64,000 nucleotides of DNA from Przewalskia tangutica (GCA_029844215.1 CM056733.1:40308642-40372641); one strand, 5' to 3'; shown: positions 33,906 to 46,743, counted from the stretch's first letter. Translations and numbers: made by a program. Notes: generated from the sequence alone by a model not told the origin.

Positions 33906-35133
33906 TTATGTTGTTTAATTATTACGCCTTATGTATGGCATATAATTACGGTTATTCGGGCCTTGGAGAAAGGTGGAAAAGTGAGTAAAAACGGGGGAAG
34001 TGCTGCCCAATTTTCCGTAGAATTAGAGGGCTTTGTATTGGTATAAGTCTTCAATGGTAAGAAAGGTTTGATAGAAGTACTATGACCATTTTAGGAGTGG
34101 AGTACTACGTGTGGCGTGATCTACTTGGATTAAGGAGTAGCCGACGGGTTGAAGTACTTGGAGCGTTTTGCTATTTGTCGATAATCGTCGCGAGGTATGT
34201 GAACCTCTTCCTATCTTTTCTAGCATGATTGTTGTGAACTATGTAGCACGGTAGACGTACGTGTGCTAAACGAGTTTTGGTTGGTTTAAAACATATAGTG
34301 TTATAATAGCTTTATGGGAAGTTAGTTATAACGACTTTATGTAAGTAATAGAATGATTTATTGATTTTAGAAGTTAAGAGACTTGATCTTGAAAGATAAG
34401 AGACTTAACTTATAAATGATGTTTTATGAAATGTTAAGAACTATGAATTTTGTTAAAAAGTTGTGAAACTTCATTCGTGAGTAATGAGTACTTGGCTTTT
34501 AAAGAATAATGTTTTACTGATTTCGGAAATGAGAATAAGTATCGAATAAACCATTGCAGCGTTAATAAAGGAAATGTATTGACTAATTAATTATATTAAA
34601 ACCAGTAGAAGCCTCCATCTGCATAGAAGCTAAGATAAGACAAAATTGTATTACATTTCCTAGATCATGGTTGCTTTAATAAGATGGTTATAAACAAGAA
34701 CAAGCTACTCACACATAAGGCATATGTTACTCAATTGTTTTTAAAGGAGATTACGTTAAGTGATTAAAACGATGATCTATGGGATCTTTCGAAAATAAGA
34801 GACTTGAGCATTTGAAATTAGGCAAACTTGAACTTTTGGAAAAGAATGTTGTTACTTGATTTTAATAAGGAAAGTGTTTTGGTTTACTTATAAATGTTAG
34901 TCACTCTATGTTAATACTACGGGTATCGGGTGACCTTTGTAAAAGAAATGGATCTTTTAAAAGAATTTAACGTATGTAGTACTTTGGGGTTAAAACCCGG
35001 ACTTTGACATAAAATGAAAGTACCTTGAGTTGTGTGTAACTTGCCTATGTTTGCGTGTGATAGCCTTGTTGTGCAAGTACTGTATTTTTATACCGTCGCG
35101 TCTCTCGATGGAGGGCCGGCTGATTGGTTGTGA

Positions 35134-35415
35134 ACGATTCCTATCGAGTCCCATGAGATGGGCCGAGACATGTATTCCATACGATTCCTATCGAGTCCCA
35201 TGAGATGGGCCGAGACATGTATTCCATACGATCCCTATCGAGTCCCATGAGATGGGCCGAGACATGTATCCCACACGATTCTTATCGAGTCCCATGAGAT
35301 GGGCCGAGACATGTATCCCACACGATTCTTATCGAGTCCCATGAGATGGGCCGAGACATGTATTCCACACGATTCTTATCGAGTCCCATGGGATGGGCCG
35401 AGACATGTTATACGT
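35134..35415 (+). repeat. 47-bp minisatellite in LTR E (6 units)
   Basis: ACGATTCCTATCGAGTCCCA-type units start at 35134, 35181, 35228, 35275, 35322 and 35369. Each contains GATGGGCCGAGACATG. Internal units differ by one or two bases. The LTRs of F and G lack this array. Confidence 0.94.
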
Positions 35416-35775
35416 ATCATACAATTTATACCTAGACTGCCGGCAGTGAGGAAGGAGTTCCACGCACGAGGATGACTTGAAAGGTGTGAGTCACGACTTG
35501 ACATGACTACTTTTATGTTGTAAATCGTAGTTTGCTATCATACATGTCTCTCTGTTTTATATAGTATCGCCATGATTTCATTCTGATATTTGATTTCACA
35601 TACTTGGTACTGTTATCGACCTCCTCGGGCCGCGTTACATGCCGCAGTGAGGTACATCGGTTGTGGATCCTCGCTCATGAGATCACAGTGATTCAGATTA
35701 GGAAGCCCCGTTTCTCCGGAGGCTTATCTTGTGGTATGTTACCCTGAGTCTGTAGGTTCTTGTACATTCAGGGGT

Positions 35776-35797
35776 ATGGCGGGGCCCTGTCCCGTCA
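35776..35797 (+). other. Conserved LTR stem-loop, LTR E
   Basis: ATGGCGGGG / CCCGTCAT arms; one mismatch relative to the perfect versions at 14421 and 55127. Confidence 0.55.
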
Positions 35798-36036
35798 TAG
35801 TTGTTGTCACTTTCTTAGAGGTCTGTAGTACTGTTGTGGGCAGGGTTGTAAAGGATGTAACTGTTCAGATTCTGTATATATGCAAGAAGGCAACTGTTTG
35901 GGTTGGCCTGTTTTATTATCATATCTCTTGTTTCACGTTCATATTTTTATTTCCGCTGATTTTCTCTGATGTTGTATCACTAGGGTGCCCGGGGTAAGGC
36001 ACCAATCACGGGCCCCGGTTCGGGTCGTGACAAAAG

Positions 36037-36048
36037 TGGTATCAGAAC
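36037..36048 (+). other. Primer binding site, element E
   Basis: TGGTATCAGAAC, one base different from the initiator-Met complement. Confidence 0.9.
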
Positions 36049-36198
36049 AGTTAATCCTCGGAAAGTGTTGTGCACCACATCTATAATCAGGAGGCTACAG
36101 GATATTTAGGATTGGTTTCCATTCTTCTCATTATGAGATTGTGCCTTAGAGCTGTGTTGTAAGTTGGACTCCCTCTGACGTATTCTTATGTGCCAGTT

Positions 36199-37014
36199 AT
36201 GCCTCCACGCAAGGCAATCGGGGCCCAGGAGGGCAAGGCAGCAGAGGGAGTTGCGAGTGGAGTAGCGGCGGTCTCTACTGAGGCCACAATACCTGAGACA
36301 TCAGACCCACGACAAGGAACATAGGAGATGGGTTACAAGGAGATGGCCCAGTTATTGGCCAGGATAGTGACAAGGCACGAGGATAGGTCGACGCAGCAAT
36401 TCCGATGCAGTAGTACCGTAGTTCACCCGAGATCGGATAGTTTGAGATCGCGGACTTTCGAGCCGCACCGCGAGTTTTATGGTTCGAGGCCTGAGGATGA
36501 TCCGCATGAGTTCATCCGACAGTTGCAGCGGATCATGAGAGTGATCAAGGCTTCGGAGACCGAGTCAGTGGTCTTAGGTTCGCATCGGCTGCGTGATACT
36601 GCAGTCGACTGGTTTGATTCGTGGGAGCTGTCCCGGGGGGAGCATGTGCCTCCAGCTATTTGGGACGAGTTCTCGGAGGCATTTCTCAGCCACTTCTTGC
36701 CTCCGCAGATGAGGAGGACGCGGGCCGACAGATTTCTGATGCTGAGACAGAGAGGGCGTACGGTTCGGGAATACAACGTGGAGTTCGACTCATTGGCTCG
36801 GTATGTCCCTGCGTTAGTGGAAAATATGGAGGACAGAGTGCACCGCTACGTCACGGGGCTCGATGACTACTTGGCAGAGGCTTGTTCGGGTGTAGCTCTT
36901 CAGCCGGGCATGGACATTGCCCGCATGCAGGCTTATGCACTTGGATGTGAGGAGCGGATGTGTCGACGGAATGACCAAGATCGTGAAGAGGCCGTAACAG
37001 CAGGTCCTTGGTAA
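36199..37014 (+). pseudogene. Element E gag, one internal stop
   Basis: ATG at 36199 (ATGCCTCCACGCAAGG) opens a frame that holds to 37014 except for a TAG at 36322-36324 (codon 42). The ORF from 36328 is in the same frame. The capsid domain reads PEDDPHEFIRQLQRIMRVI, SHRLRDTAVDWFDSWELSR, FLSHFLPPQMRRTRADRF and REYNVEFDSLARYVPALV, then GMDIARMQAYALG. It stops at 37012-37014, before the zinc knuckle. Near 37150-37280 the knuckle survives only in broken frames (CGVRHPE; GHVTRN equivalents). Gag would assemble the particle. This is one of the best preserved gag genes here. Confidence 0.86.
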
Positions 37015-37298
37015 CTTTCGAGGCGCCTCGGTAGCGAGTTAGTTATGCACCTCCGCCAAGATGTAATGGTCCTCCGCGCCTTCGGACGTTCGGTGTTTGG
37101 GAGCCGGTCGAGATCCGTGGCTTACGGTTCATGCATACGGGTTCTAGCCGCCGGGTTCATGTTTCCTCACGCACGATGTGGCGTGCGCCATCCCGAAATG
37201 TCGTCTTTATCGGTGCTTGTTTTGCTGCGCCGTCGAGCCGTGTGACGAGGAACCGTCCTAATAGGAAGGATGCAGATGAACGACTTCCTCCCGGTCGA
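37015..37298 (+). pseudogene. Element E gag C-terminus/zinc knuckle, decayed
   Basis: Nucleotides align with 41300-41590 in F-G and 56600-56740 in I-J, where two Cys motifs can be read. Here they are split over frames. Ends with GTCGA, the left target site of F-G. Confidence 0.65.
37294..37298 (+). repeat. Target site duplication of F-G, left copy (GTCGA)
   Basis: GTCGA precedes TGTTATACC. On the right the sequence after the LTR is GATCGATGCAG; the expected reading is A + GTCGA + TGCAG. The difference is the same CAGT-to-CGAT change seen at degraded primer sites. Confidence 0.6.
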
Positions 37299-40200
37299 TG
37301 TTATACCGTATTTTGAGTATGTATGTAAGGACGACGAGAAAATTTAAACTTGAGAATAGGCTTGGCCGAAATATTGTTTGTGCACAACACCCGGTTAGAG
37401 TCGTTTTTAAACGTTTTCCACTTTCGTAGGAAAATTCCGGCTATGTCATTTTAATTTTTGCGGATTTTTCCGAGAGACGAAACATTTTGGACCAACAAGA
37501 GGCGACACTTGTCACCCTCTCATCAGGACTTAGGCGGTAAAGGGGTTGGACGAATTGGCCATTGTTTGGTCAAGGAGTTGGTAGGATATTTTGGTGGTAG
37601 ATGGATAAGGTGCACTTGGCTTGATCTTGACCCTACACTTGCCTTGCACTTGGCATGATCTTGGCCATTGGTTGGCCTTTGCTTGACCTATAAATACCCC
37701 CCCTTTGAAGACTTCTTCATCCATTCTACAAATCTCTAAGTGTTAAAATCCTCCTCTCTTATATGTGTTCTCGCCCAACACCATCCCCTCCCCTTGGCCG
37801 AGAGTTCTCCCCTCTCATGGTGCTGGCAGTGGGTACCCCTAGCCTAGTTGTTTTCGTATAATACCCCCTTTTTTGTGGTATAGAGATACTCTCAAAAGTA
37901 TTGTTGTAATGCCCAAATTACCTTAGCCGTATACCTTGTAGTTTTCCAAAGATACCTCTATACGTAGAGCCCGAAAATACTACCTAAATGTCCCTTTTTG
38001 TCTCAAACCGAAACCCTAAGGAAAATCTCCATAGTTAGTGGGAGTAGTATGTAGAAGTTGGTTAGAACTTCTAAGGGTGGTTTGGAGCGGGTTGGAGCGC
38101 ACAGAGTTGGAGCTAAACATTGCTCAGGAGCGACATTAAACTAGGATAATTTTTGGGCTTATCGAGGTAATTATCTTGTCCTATTGTAATTGGAAATTAC
38201 ATGTTGTTAGAATATATAGTTGAAGTATACTATATATAGAACGAACGTAGTTATCGGCAATGTCTTTTGACTTAAGCTGAATAATAAGAAACTTTTGAAA
38301 AGAAATCTGACTGTAATTACATGGGATCAGACACAAGAGACTTGTGTAGCTTTTACGAGGTAGAATTGTGCACGTCCGGATTAGTCGTATAACCCCTGGT
38401 TGGCTTGGTAGCGGCCCGATAGAGAGGAGATTTACGCCACATGTTGCGCCGAATTTTACGTAGAATGTTCTACGATTAGACCTAGATGTTAATAAGCGCT
38501 TGTGGCCTTATAGGTTGAAGTACCATGCGTGGCGCGATCTACTTGGCTTAAGGAGTAGCCGACGGTTTGAGGTACTTGGAGCGTTTGTCTATTAGTCGAT
38601 AATCGTCGCGAGGTATGTGAACCTCTTCCTATCTTTTCTAGCATGATATGTGTATAACTATGTAGTACGGTAGACGCATACGTGTAAAATGCTTTGTGAT
38701 TTTAAAAGGTAACTGACTTGATGTGTGATAATAAAGAAGAGTTATACTAGCTTTATGGGAAGTTAGGTATAACGTTTTAAGAGAGGTAAAGAGAATGGTT
38801 TACTGATTTTAAAAGTTAAGAGGCTTAATCTTAAGATAAGAGACTTAACTTGTTTTACTTGGTAATTAACATTTTGTTAAAAATGTTGTAAAACCTCATT
38901 CATGAGTAATGAGTACTTGATTTTAAAAGCAATAATGTTTCCGATTTGAAATCGAATAAGTATCGAACAATCCACAGCAGCGCTAATAAAGGGAAATGTT
39001 TTGACTAATAATGTATTAGTAAAACCAGTAGAAACTTCCATCTGCATAGAAACTAAGATGAGACAAAATGATGTTACATTTCCTAGATCATGGCTGCTTA
39101 AATAAGATTGTTATAAACAAGAATAACCTACTCACGACGTATATATGTTTCTCAAATTGCTTTTAAAGGAGAATTATATCATTAAGTGATTAAAATTATG
39201 AACTACTGAAACCTTTCAAAATGAGAAACTTGAGTAATTGAAATTAGGCAAACTTGAAACATTTGGAAAGAATGTTGTTACTTGATTTTACGAAGAGAAG
39301 TGTTTTGATTTACTTCAAAAGATAATCACTCTATTTTCATATACTACGTATTGTGTGACTTTTGTAAACGTAACGTATCTTTTAAAAGATAATGTATGAA
39401 GTACTTTGGGAGTAGATACAGATCTTGTTAATCATATATTAGAATGTACCTTGTGTGTATAATCTGGTTGTGTTGGTTTGTGATAGCCTTGTAATACTTT
39501 CTTGTTGATCCGATAAGTAAACATGCTAGGATCTACGTGTTAGTATCTTGTGATGTTTTGTGTAAAGGGGTTTTCCTCGATCGCGCTTAAAGTTGTTTGA
39601 CTCTCACCGTTATGTTGGTATTGTACCACTCACCTGACTTGTCTCGGAGGTTAAGCGCCTCCACGCGGGTTAGACTCGGTGATGCGGGACCATGATTCGA
39701 GAATACCTCATGCGGGTCCGGGGATCCATGCGAACTACGGAGTTCGGGTTAGTTTGCGCCCTTGTGGTCATGCGGTCTTTGTGCTACGCAGATCGCGAGT
39801 CCGGGCGACGCCGGGAGTACCCTCGATGCGAGGAATACCTCACGCGCCTATGAGGTTGGCCTACGCGAGCTACGGAGAGTTCTGGGCTAGACGCGCACAT
39901 TTGATCTGCGGGCGAGTGACCGGCTTTGATCATGTGACGGCCAGACAGATATCATGATCTGATTTATGACCGTTAGTCTCGTGGGTGTTAGTAGTCGGTT
40001 ATGCCTTCGCACTTACCCGCATCGCTTTATTAAGATACGTGGGACTGGTGTTCATGTGTATTTCTTGGTGCTTTATATCATAAAGCCGGCGGTGAGGAAG
40101 GTATTCCACGCATGATTGATGGTATGGGCTTGAGACCCATAGTTATATTTGAGTGATGACTTTGAGGCGTGAGTCACGACTTGACATATCGCTATTTATT

Positions 40201-40688
40201 GTAAATCGTAGTTTGGTTATCATACATGTCTCCCGCTTTATAGACTATTATATTTCATTTACGATTTTTCGCCATACATACTTGGTACTGTTAGATCGAC
40301 CTCCTTGGGCCGCGTCACGCCGCAGTTGAGGTACACGATCGTTGATCCTAGCTCGTGGTCACAGCGTTTGGGAAGCTCCGTTCCTCGAGGCTTATCATGT
40401 ATAGTCCCCGTCGTAGTAGGTGTTTACATTCGTGGTTGGCGGGGCCCCGTCCCGCCATTGTTGTCGTATCATTCTTAGAAGTGTAGTAATCTTGTGGGCG
40501 AGTTGTAAAGGGATGTAATCGCTCAAATTGTTATATATTATGGCGTAACCGCTGGGTTAGACTGTCTTCTTATTTCACTGTATTATTGCATTGGCTACAT
40601 GTTATTTTTTTATGTTCCGCTGATTACTCTGATGTTGAATCACTAGGGTGCCCGGTAAGGCACGACCACGCCCGGTTCGGTCGTGACA
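37299..40688 (+). repeat. 5' LTR of F-G (3390 bp)
   Basis: TGTTATACCGTATTTTGAGT to CGGTCGTGACA. Compared with LTR G it is shorter by ~90 bases spread over many 1-6 base losses. TATA box 37689-37696. Contains the GAATACCTCATGCGGG module (39703) shared with other families. Confidence 0.92.
37689..37696 (+). promoter_or_regulatory. TATA box, LTR F
   Basis: TATAAATA followed by a C run and CTTTGAAGACTTCTTCATCC, the probable start of transcription about 30 bases on. Confidence 0.7.
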
Positions 40689-40692
40689 AAAG

Positions 40693-40703
40693 TGGTATCG
40701 AGC
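40693..40703 (+). other. Primer binding site of F-G, altered
   Basis: TGGTATCGAGCG instead of TGGTATCAGAGCAG. The identical alteration occurs at 55390 and 60048, in two independent elements. Confidence 0.85.
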
Positions 40704-40890
40704 GATTAATCCTCGGAAAGTGTCTACGCATCGTATCCAAGAGAGTCTTGATTATCGGTGTTGTGCACCACACCAATAATCGTGAGGCTATAGGATATTT
40801 AGGATTGGTTTCTATTCTTCTCACTCCGAGATCGTGCCTTAGAGCCGTGTTGTAAGTTGGACCTCTCACGTATTTCTTTCCCTTACCGCT

Positions 40891-41590
40891 ATGCCTCCGC
40901 GTAGGCAACCCGCCCAGGAGGGCAAGGCGGAGCCGCGAGTAGAGTCTGAGGGTTACGTGGGCACAGCCCAATCATCACCGGGTGGTGCTTCATTCGGGAG
41001 TTCTGCGGCGTCACTAAGCCCCAACAGAGTTTAGCACGGCGGCGATTCTCGCGGCCATGATGTTTGAACCTTCGCCCACGACCGGGAACAGAGAATATAG
41101 ATTGCAAAAAGACAACCCTGTTACTAGCTAGGGATTTGGCTACCAGAGAGTATACCAATGTACCGCGAGTCTTGATGACTATCTAAGAGAGGGTTATGCG
41201 AGAGTAATTCTTGATTAGGCTTGAGCATGGCACGTATGCGGGCTTATGCGCAGCAGGCCAAGAAACGTAGATCGACGGGTTAACGGCGAGAAGAGGCCGA
41301 GCAAAGAAGGTCCTTTGGTAACTTTCGAGGCAAGTCACCTCACCAAAGAGATTAGATATGCACCTCCGCGATGCAGAGTGGTCTTCCACGATTTGTAACG
41401 TTCGGTAAGCGGAGTTGGTCGAGCTCGAGTTTCCGGTTCACGCTACACGTAGGCTCCAGCCACCGGATTGATCTTTCCTCGCATTCACAGCGGTGGCGAT
41501 GTCAACCCGGGAATGTCGTCTTTTGTTGGTGCTCGTTTACCGACGGCCGTGGCCACGTGCGAAAGAGTGTCCTGTAGGAGGACTTAGCCT
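40891..41590 (+). pseudogene. F-G gag remnants
   Basis: ATG at 40891 opens ATGCCTCCGCGTAGGCAACC, the family gag start. The capsid core found in E (36480-36780) is missing. The sequence resumes near 41140 at the YTNVPRVLDDYL-like stretch, then the FGNFRGKSP-like stretch (41310). A broken zinc knuckle follows at about 41480-41575 (GGD...NVVFCWC; GHVRKS). Frameshifts throughout. Confidence 0.65.
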
Positions 41591-42150
41591 TCAGGATCGG
41601 TGGGTAGTTCGTCATCTTCCTTATGCGCCTACGGCGAGTTTGATTAGAATGACTAAGGGGAGTGAAGCAGTAGATATAGATATATCCTTAACCCTCTAGA
41701 GAAAATGTAAGCCTTAGAGCATTATACGTGAAGACCTTAGAGGTAAGGCCATCTCGAGTAAAAGACGTATGTTTATGTTTGACCCTTATAAGACTGCATA
41801 GTGCACGTGAGCTATGTTTATGGGATAAGTCCCTGAGTAGTGTGGAATGAAAGAGGGTAGTTGAGCTAAGAAGACCGCTAGGTTTTCGTAACGTGATTAG
41901 TGAGAGTTTTCCGGTTCGGGGAGCTAGTGTCTTGCGCGTTGCCGGGTCGGGTTGAGGCCACGTTGCGGGTCAACCCGCGACCTGTATGGTGGTGGGGTCA
42001 GTTTGTGGTAGTCCCGCTTTGGGTTAGGGTTATGAGGGTGTTAGGCCCAAGTTTAGTTAACCAGCGTACGAGTTCGTGGATGCATTCGACCAGTAGTCGG
42101 GCCAAGGAGGTCAGCCGTCTTGTCTTCTAGCAAAGACCGTTTACTCGGCA
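41591..42150 (+). other. F-G interior, non-coding block shared with A, H and E
   Basis: 41700-41990 resembles 46840-47152 of E, including GTAGTTGAGCTAAGAAGACC. 41944-42102 resembles 7490-7670 of A and 51338-51520 (minus) of H. The segment replaces protease, RT and RNase H between gag and integrase. No frame stays open across copies. Confidence 0.65.
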
Positions 42151-42930
42151 GTGTTGATTTATCAGAAAGGTTGTAAGGCTGCACGGGGTGCCTACCTTCA
42201 CCTTATGACAGACAGTGGAGCCCAGGGTACGGCTGTTTTGTTTCTGGAAGTTTTACCAAGCAGGGTTAAGAACTCAGGTGAGTCTCAGAATCGCATTCGC
42301 CCTCGGGCCAGTGTGTGGATTTCAGGGGTAGTTGTGGGGATTGTTGTCTCCTGTGGAGGGAGTGTTTAAGCTACCATTTCAGTGTTCGGATGTCGCCTTA
42401 TGAAGCCTTGTAGGGGCGGATGTAAGTCGCGGTCGATTAGTTCGATGTTGGCAAGATTCGATAGTTGGTTCAGGCTTGTTCCAGCAGACTGTGGATAGGG
42501 TAAAGCTTGTCTAGAAGAGGTTCTGGCAGCTCAGAGAAATCGTGCGGATAATCGGCGACGACGCTTAGAGTTCAGGTTGACGGTCGGTCTTCTTGAAAGT
42601 ACCACCCCGGGTTGGGTGTGACGAGTTTTGGAAAACAGAGGGAACTTAGCCCGAGTTACTTTGGGCCCTTTTGAGTTCATGTGAAGAATAGGCCAGGTTG
42701 CCTATATGTTAGCTTTTGCCGTCCGACTTAGGAGGCAGTACGTCCGGTCTTTCGTATTGTTATGATCGGGAAAGTATCGGAGATCCATCCAGAGTGTTCC
42801 CAGTTAATGATGACCACGTTAGAGATAGTAACCCCGAGTTTTGGAAATCAAGCGATGCTCGAAATGTGGTAAGAGTTCGAGTGTACGACAGCCTCAGGGA
42901 TCGCATGCAGCCCGGTACCATTTGTTAGGT
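42151..42930 (+). pseudogene. F-G integrase core and C-terminus, broken
   Basis: Reads MTDSGAQ (second catalytic Asp region) near 42205-42227, then frameshifted equivalents of the FHPQTDGQAERT region. FQCSDVAL/EALVGA-like pieces are near 42380. LFQQTVDRVKLV and RFWQLRE are near 42480-42540. PSDLEAVRPVF and IGDPSRVFPVNDDHV (42716-42830) follow. This is the region after the catalytic core up to the start of the chromodomain. No continuous ORF. Confidence 0.75.
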
Positions 42931-43261
42931 CGCCGGAGTGACACTAGAACCTCGCGGCAAAGTGACAAAAGTGGTATCACGACGATTAAAGGGAGAATCG
43001 AGCATGTATTGCGAGCAGAGATGTGACCATTTCTTTTGTATGGAGAAAGTGCGAAGGAATTATATTTTAGACCCTTGGATGGGAGCGTTTGTGATGTTAG
43101 AAGTGTTTCTCGGACTTGGATGTAAGTATTTTGGCGACGTGTTGTCAGGCGATTGTGGCAGGATTGTTCAGGTAAGTATAGTAGTGAAGACTATACTGGC
43201 GCACGTTTGGTTTGAGACTTAGAAGGAACATTCGGGACGAATGTTTCTAAGGAGGGGAGAA
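42931..43261 (+). other. F-G 3' interior with second primer-site-like motif and polypurine tract
   Basis: AAAGTGGTATCACGACGATTAAAG at 42968 resembles the primer site region; the match may be chance or a rearranged leader piece. AACATTCGGGACGAATGTT (about 43227) is the palindrome, and the polypurine tract follows. The chromodomain is not recognisable. Confidence 0.55.
43249..43261 (+). other. Polypurine tract, F-G
   Basis: AAGGAGGGGAGAA abuts LTR G. Confidence 0.9.
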
Positions 43262-46200
43262 TGTTATACCCCGTATTTTCAGAGTATGTATGTAAGGACG
43301 TACGTAGAAAAATTTGAACTTGAGAATAGGCTTGGCCGAATTATTCTTTGTGCACAACACCCGGTTAGAGTCGTTTTTAGACGAAACGTTTTAACAGCTT
43401 TCGTAGGGAAAATTACGCTATGTCAATTTTAATTTTCGGATTTTTCCGAGAGACGAAACATTTTGGACCAACAAGAGGGCGACACTTTTCACCCTCTCAT
43501 TGGAAGGACTTGGGCGGTAAAGGGGTTGGACGAATTGGCCATTGTTTGGTCAAGGAGTTGGTAGGATATTTTGGTGGTAGATGGATAAGGTGCACTTGGC
43601 TTGATCTTGACCCTACACTTGTCTTGCACTTGGCATGATCTTGGCCATTGGTTGGCCTTTGCTTGACCTATAAATACCCCCCCCCCCTTTGAAGACTTCT
43701 TCATCCATTCTACAAATCTCTAAGTGTTAAAATCCTCCCCCTCTCTTATATGTGTTCTCGTCCAACACCATCCCCCTCCCCCTTGGCCGAGAGTTCTCCC
43801 CCCCCTCCTTGTGGTGCTAGCCGTGGGGTACCCCCCCTAGCCTAGTTGTTTTCGTATAATACCCCCCTTTTCGTGGTATAGAGATACTCTCAAAAGTATT
43901 GTTGTAATGCCCAAATTACCTTAGCCGTATACCTTGTAGTTTTCCAAAGATACCTCTATACGTAGAGCCCGAAAATACTACCTAAATGTCCCTTTTTGTC
44001 TCAAACCGAAACCCTAAGGAAAATCTCCATAGTTAGTGGGAGTAGTATGTAGAAGTTGGTTAGAACTTCTAAGGGTGGTTTGGAGCGGGTTGGAGCGCAC
44101 GGAGTTGGAGCTAAACATTGCTCAGGAGCGACATTAAACTAGGATAATTTTTGGGCTTATCGAGGTAATTATCTTGTCCCCCTATTGTAATTGGAAATTA
44201 CATGTTGTTAGAATATATAGTTGAAGTATACTATATATAGAACTGAACGTAGTTATCGGCAATGTCTTTTGACTTAAGCCTGAATAATAAGAAACTTTTT
44301 CGAAAGAAGAGTCTTGAATCAGAATTACATAGGATCAGACACAGAGACTTGTGTAGCTTTTACGTGAGGTAGAATTGTGCACGCCCGGATTAGTCGTATA
44401 ACCCCTGGTTGGCTTGGTAGCCGGCCTCGATAGAGGAGGAGATTTACGCTGGTGCGGGGGGGGGGAGGTGCTGCCGAATTTTCTGTAGAATGTTCTACGA
44501 TTAGACCGAGATGTTAATAAGCGCCGTGGGGCCTTATAGGGTGAAGTACCATGCGGGGCGCGATCTACGTGGCTTAAGGAGTCGCCGACGGGGTGAGGTA
44601 CTTGAGCGCTTTGCTATTAGTCGATAATCGTCGCGAGGTATGTGAACCTCTTCCTATCTTTTCTAGCATGATATGTGTATAACTATGTAGTACGGTAGAC
44701 GCATACGTGTAAAATGCTTTGTGATTTTAAAAGGTAACTGACTTGATGTGTGATAATAAAGAAGAGTTATACTAGCTTTATGGGAAGTTAGGTATAACGT
44801 TTTAAGAGAGGTAAAGAGAATGGTTTACTGATTTTAAAAGTTAAGAGGCTTAATCTTAAGATAAGAGACTTAACTTGTTTTACTTGGTAATTAACATTTT
44901 GTTAAAAATGTTGTAAAACCTCATTCGCGAGTAGTGAGTACTTGATTTTAAAAGCAATAATGTTTCTTGATTTGGAAATCGAATAAGTATCGAACAAACC
45001 ACAAGGCGCTTAATAAAGGAAATGTTTTGACTAATAATGTATTAGTAAAACCAGTAGAAACTTCCATCTGCATAGAAACTAAGATGAGACAAAATGATGT
45101 TACATTTCCTAGATCATGGCTGCTTAAATAAGATTGTTATAAACAAGAATAACCTACTCACGTATCAGACATATGTTTCTCAAATTGCTTTTAAAGGAGA
45201 ATTATATCATTAAGTGATTAAAATTATGAACTACGAAACCTTTCGAATATGAGAAACTTGAGTAATTGAAATTAGGCAAACTTGAAACATTTGGAAAAGA
45301 ATGTTGTTACTTGATTTTACGAAGAGAAGTGTTTTGATTTACTTCAAAAGATAATCACTCTATTTTCATATACTACGAGTATTGTGTGACTTTTGTAAAC
45401 GTAACGTATCTTTTAAAAGATAATGTATGAAGTACTTTGGGAGTAGATACCCGATCTTGTTAATCATATATTAGAATGTAACTTGTGTGTATAACTGGTT
45501 GTGTTGGTTTGTGATAGCCTTGTAATACTTTCTTGTTGATCTGATAAGTAAACATGCTAGGATGCTACGTGTGTTAGTATCTTGTGATGTTTTGTGTAAA
45601 GGGGGTTTTCCCTCGACTGCGCTTAAAGTTGTTTGACTCTCAGCCGTTATGTTGGTATTGTACCACTCACCTTGACTTGTCTCCGGAGGTTAAGCCGCCT
45701 CCACGCGGGGTAGACTTCGGTGATGCAGGACCATGATTCGAGAATACCTCATGCGGGTCGAGGGATCCATGCGGAACTACGGAGTTCAGGTTAGTTGCGC
45801 CCGCGTGGTCATGCGGTCTTTGGCTACGCGGATCGCGAGTCGGGGCGACGCCGGGAGTAGCTACCCTCGACGCGAGGAATACCTCACGCGGCCTATGAGG
45901 TTGGCCTACGCGAGCTACGAGAGTTCAGGGCTAGACGCGCACATTTGATCATCGCGGCAGTGACCGGCTTTGATCATGTGACGTGCAGACAGATATCATG
46001 ATACGATTTATGACCCTGTTAGTGCTGTGGTGTTAGTAGTCGGTTATGCCTTCGATTTACCTGCATCGCTTTTATTAAGACACAGTGGACACGGTGTTCA
46101 TGTTTATTTCTTGGTGCTTTTATATCATAAACCGCCGATGAGGAAGGTATTCCACGCATGATTGATGGTATGGGCTTGAGACCCATAGTTATATTTGAGT

Positions 46201-46743
46201 GATGACTTTGAGGCGTGAGTCACGACTTGACATGATTGCTTATTTATCAGAATCGTAGTTTGGTTATCATACATGTCTCTGCTTTATAGACTATTATGAT
46301 TTCATTTACTGATTTTTTGTTTCACATACTTGGTACTGTTATCGACCTTCCCGGGCCGCGTTCATGCCGCGAGTTGAGGTACACCGATCGTTGATCCTAG
46401 CTCGTGGTCATTCGGCGTTTGGAAGCTCCGTTCCTCGGAGGCTTATCGGTGGTATAGTCCGTCGTAGTAGGTGTTTACATTCGGGGTTTGGCGGGCCCCG
46501 CCCCGCCATTGTTGTCGTATCATTCTTAGAGTGCAGTAATCTTGTTGGGGCGTTGTAGAAAGGGATGTAATCGTTCAAATTGTTATATATTATGAAGGTA
46601 ACCGTTTGGGTTAGCTTTGTCTTCTTATTTCATTGTCTTATTGCATTGGTTTCATGTTATTGTTTTATGTTCCGACATTACTCGATGATGTATCACTAGG
46701 GTGCCCGGGTAAGGCACGATCCACGGGCCGGTTCGGTCGTGAC
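43262..46743 (+). repeat. 3' LTR of F-G (3482 bp)
   Basis: TGTTATACCCCGTATTTTCA to GGTCGTGAC. The final A is lost at the junction. TATA box 43669-43676. C runs are longer than in LTR F (nine C at 43677 against seven). Matches LTR F end to end. Confidence 0.92.
43669..43676 (+). promoter_or_regulatory. TATA box, LTR G
   Basis: TATAAATA, same context as 37689. Confidence 0.7.

Larger units (their letters stand above)
32463..36032 (+). repeat. 5' LTR of element E (3570 bp)
   Basis: Runs TGTTATACCCCGTAGTTCCA to CGGGTCGTGACA. Contains a weak TATA (32967-32974), a repeated GGACTGTATTTACTTT motif (33670-33715), a 67-bp duplication around 33778-33905 and the 47-bp minisatellite at 35134-35415. Middle parts resemble F/G (for example GGTATGTGAACCTCTTCC near 34195). 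Confidence 0.9.
37299..46743 (+). mobile_element. Element F-G: reduced Tekay-like element nested in E
   Basis: LTRs 37299-40688 and 43262-46743 in the same orientation, primer site at 40693 and polypurine tract at 43249. The 2.6 kb interior has gag fragments, a non-coding block and an integrase core/C-terminus, but no protease-RT-RNase H. The flanks on both sides are element E sequence, which defines the insertion. The LTRs are near-identical apart from small changes concentrated at CAG/CTG/CCG/CG. Confidence 0.88.

Noticed and set aside
35134..35415. Centromeric satellite
   Set aside because: Only six 47-bp units confined to one LTR; no long tandem array of nucleosome-sized monomers in the window.
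42968..42991. Second primer binding site inside F-G
   Set aside because: TGGTATCACGACG resembles the primer region but no LTR end precedes it. Kept only as a note in the interior entry.
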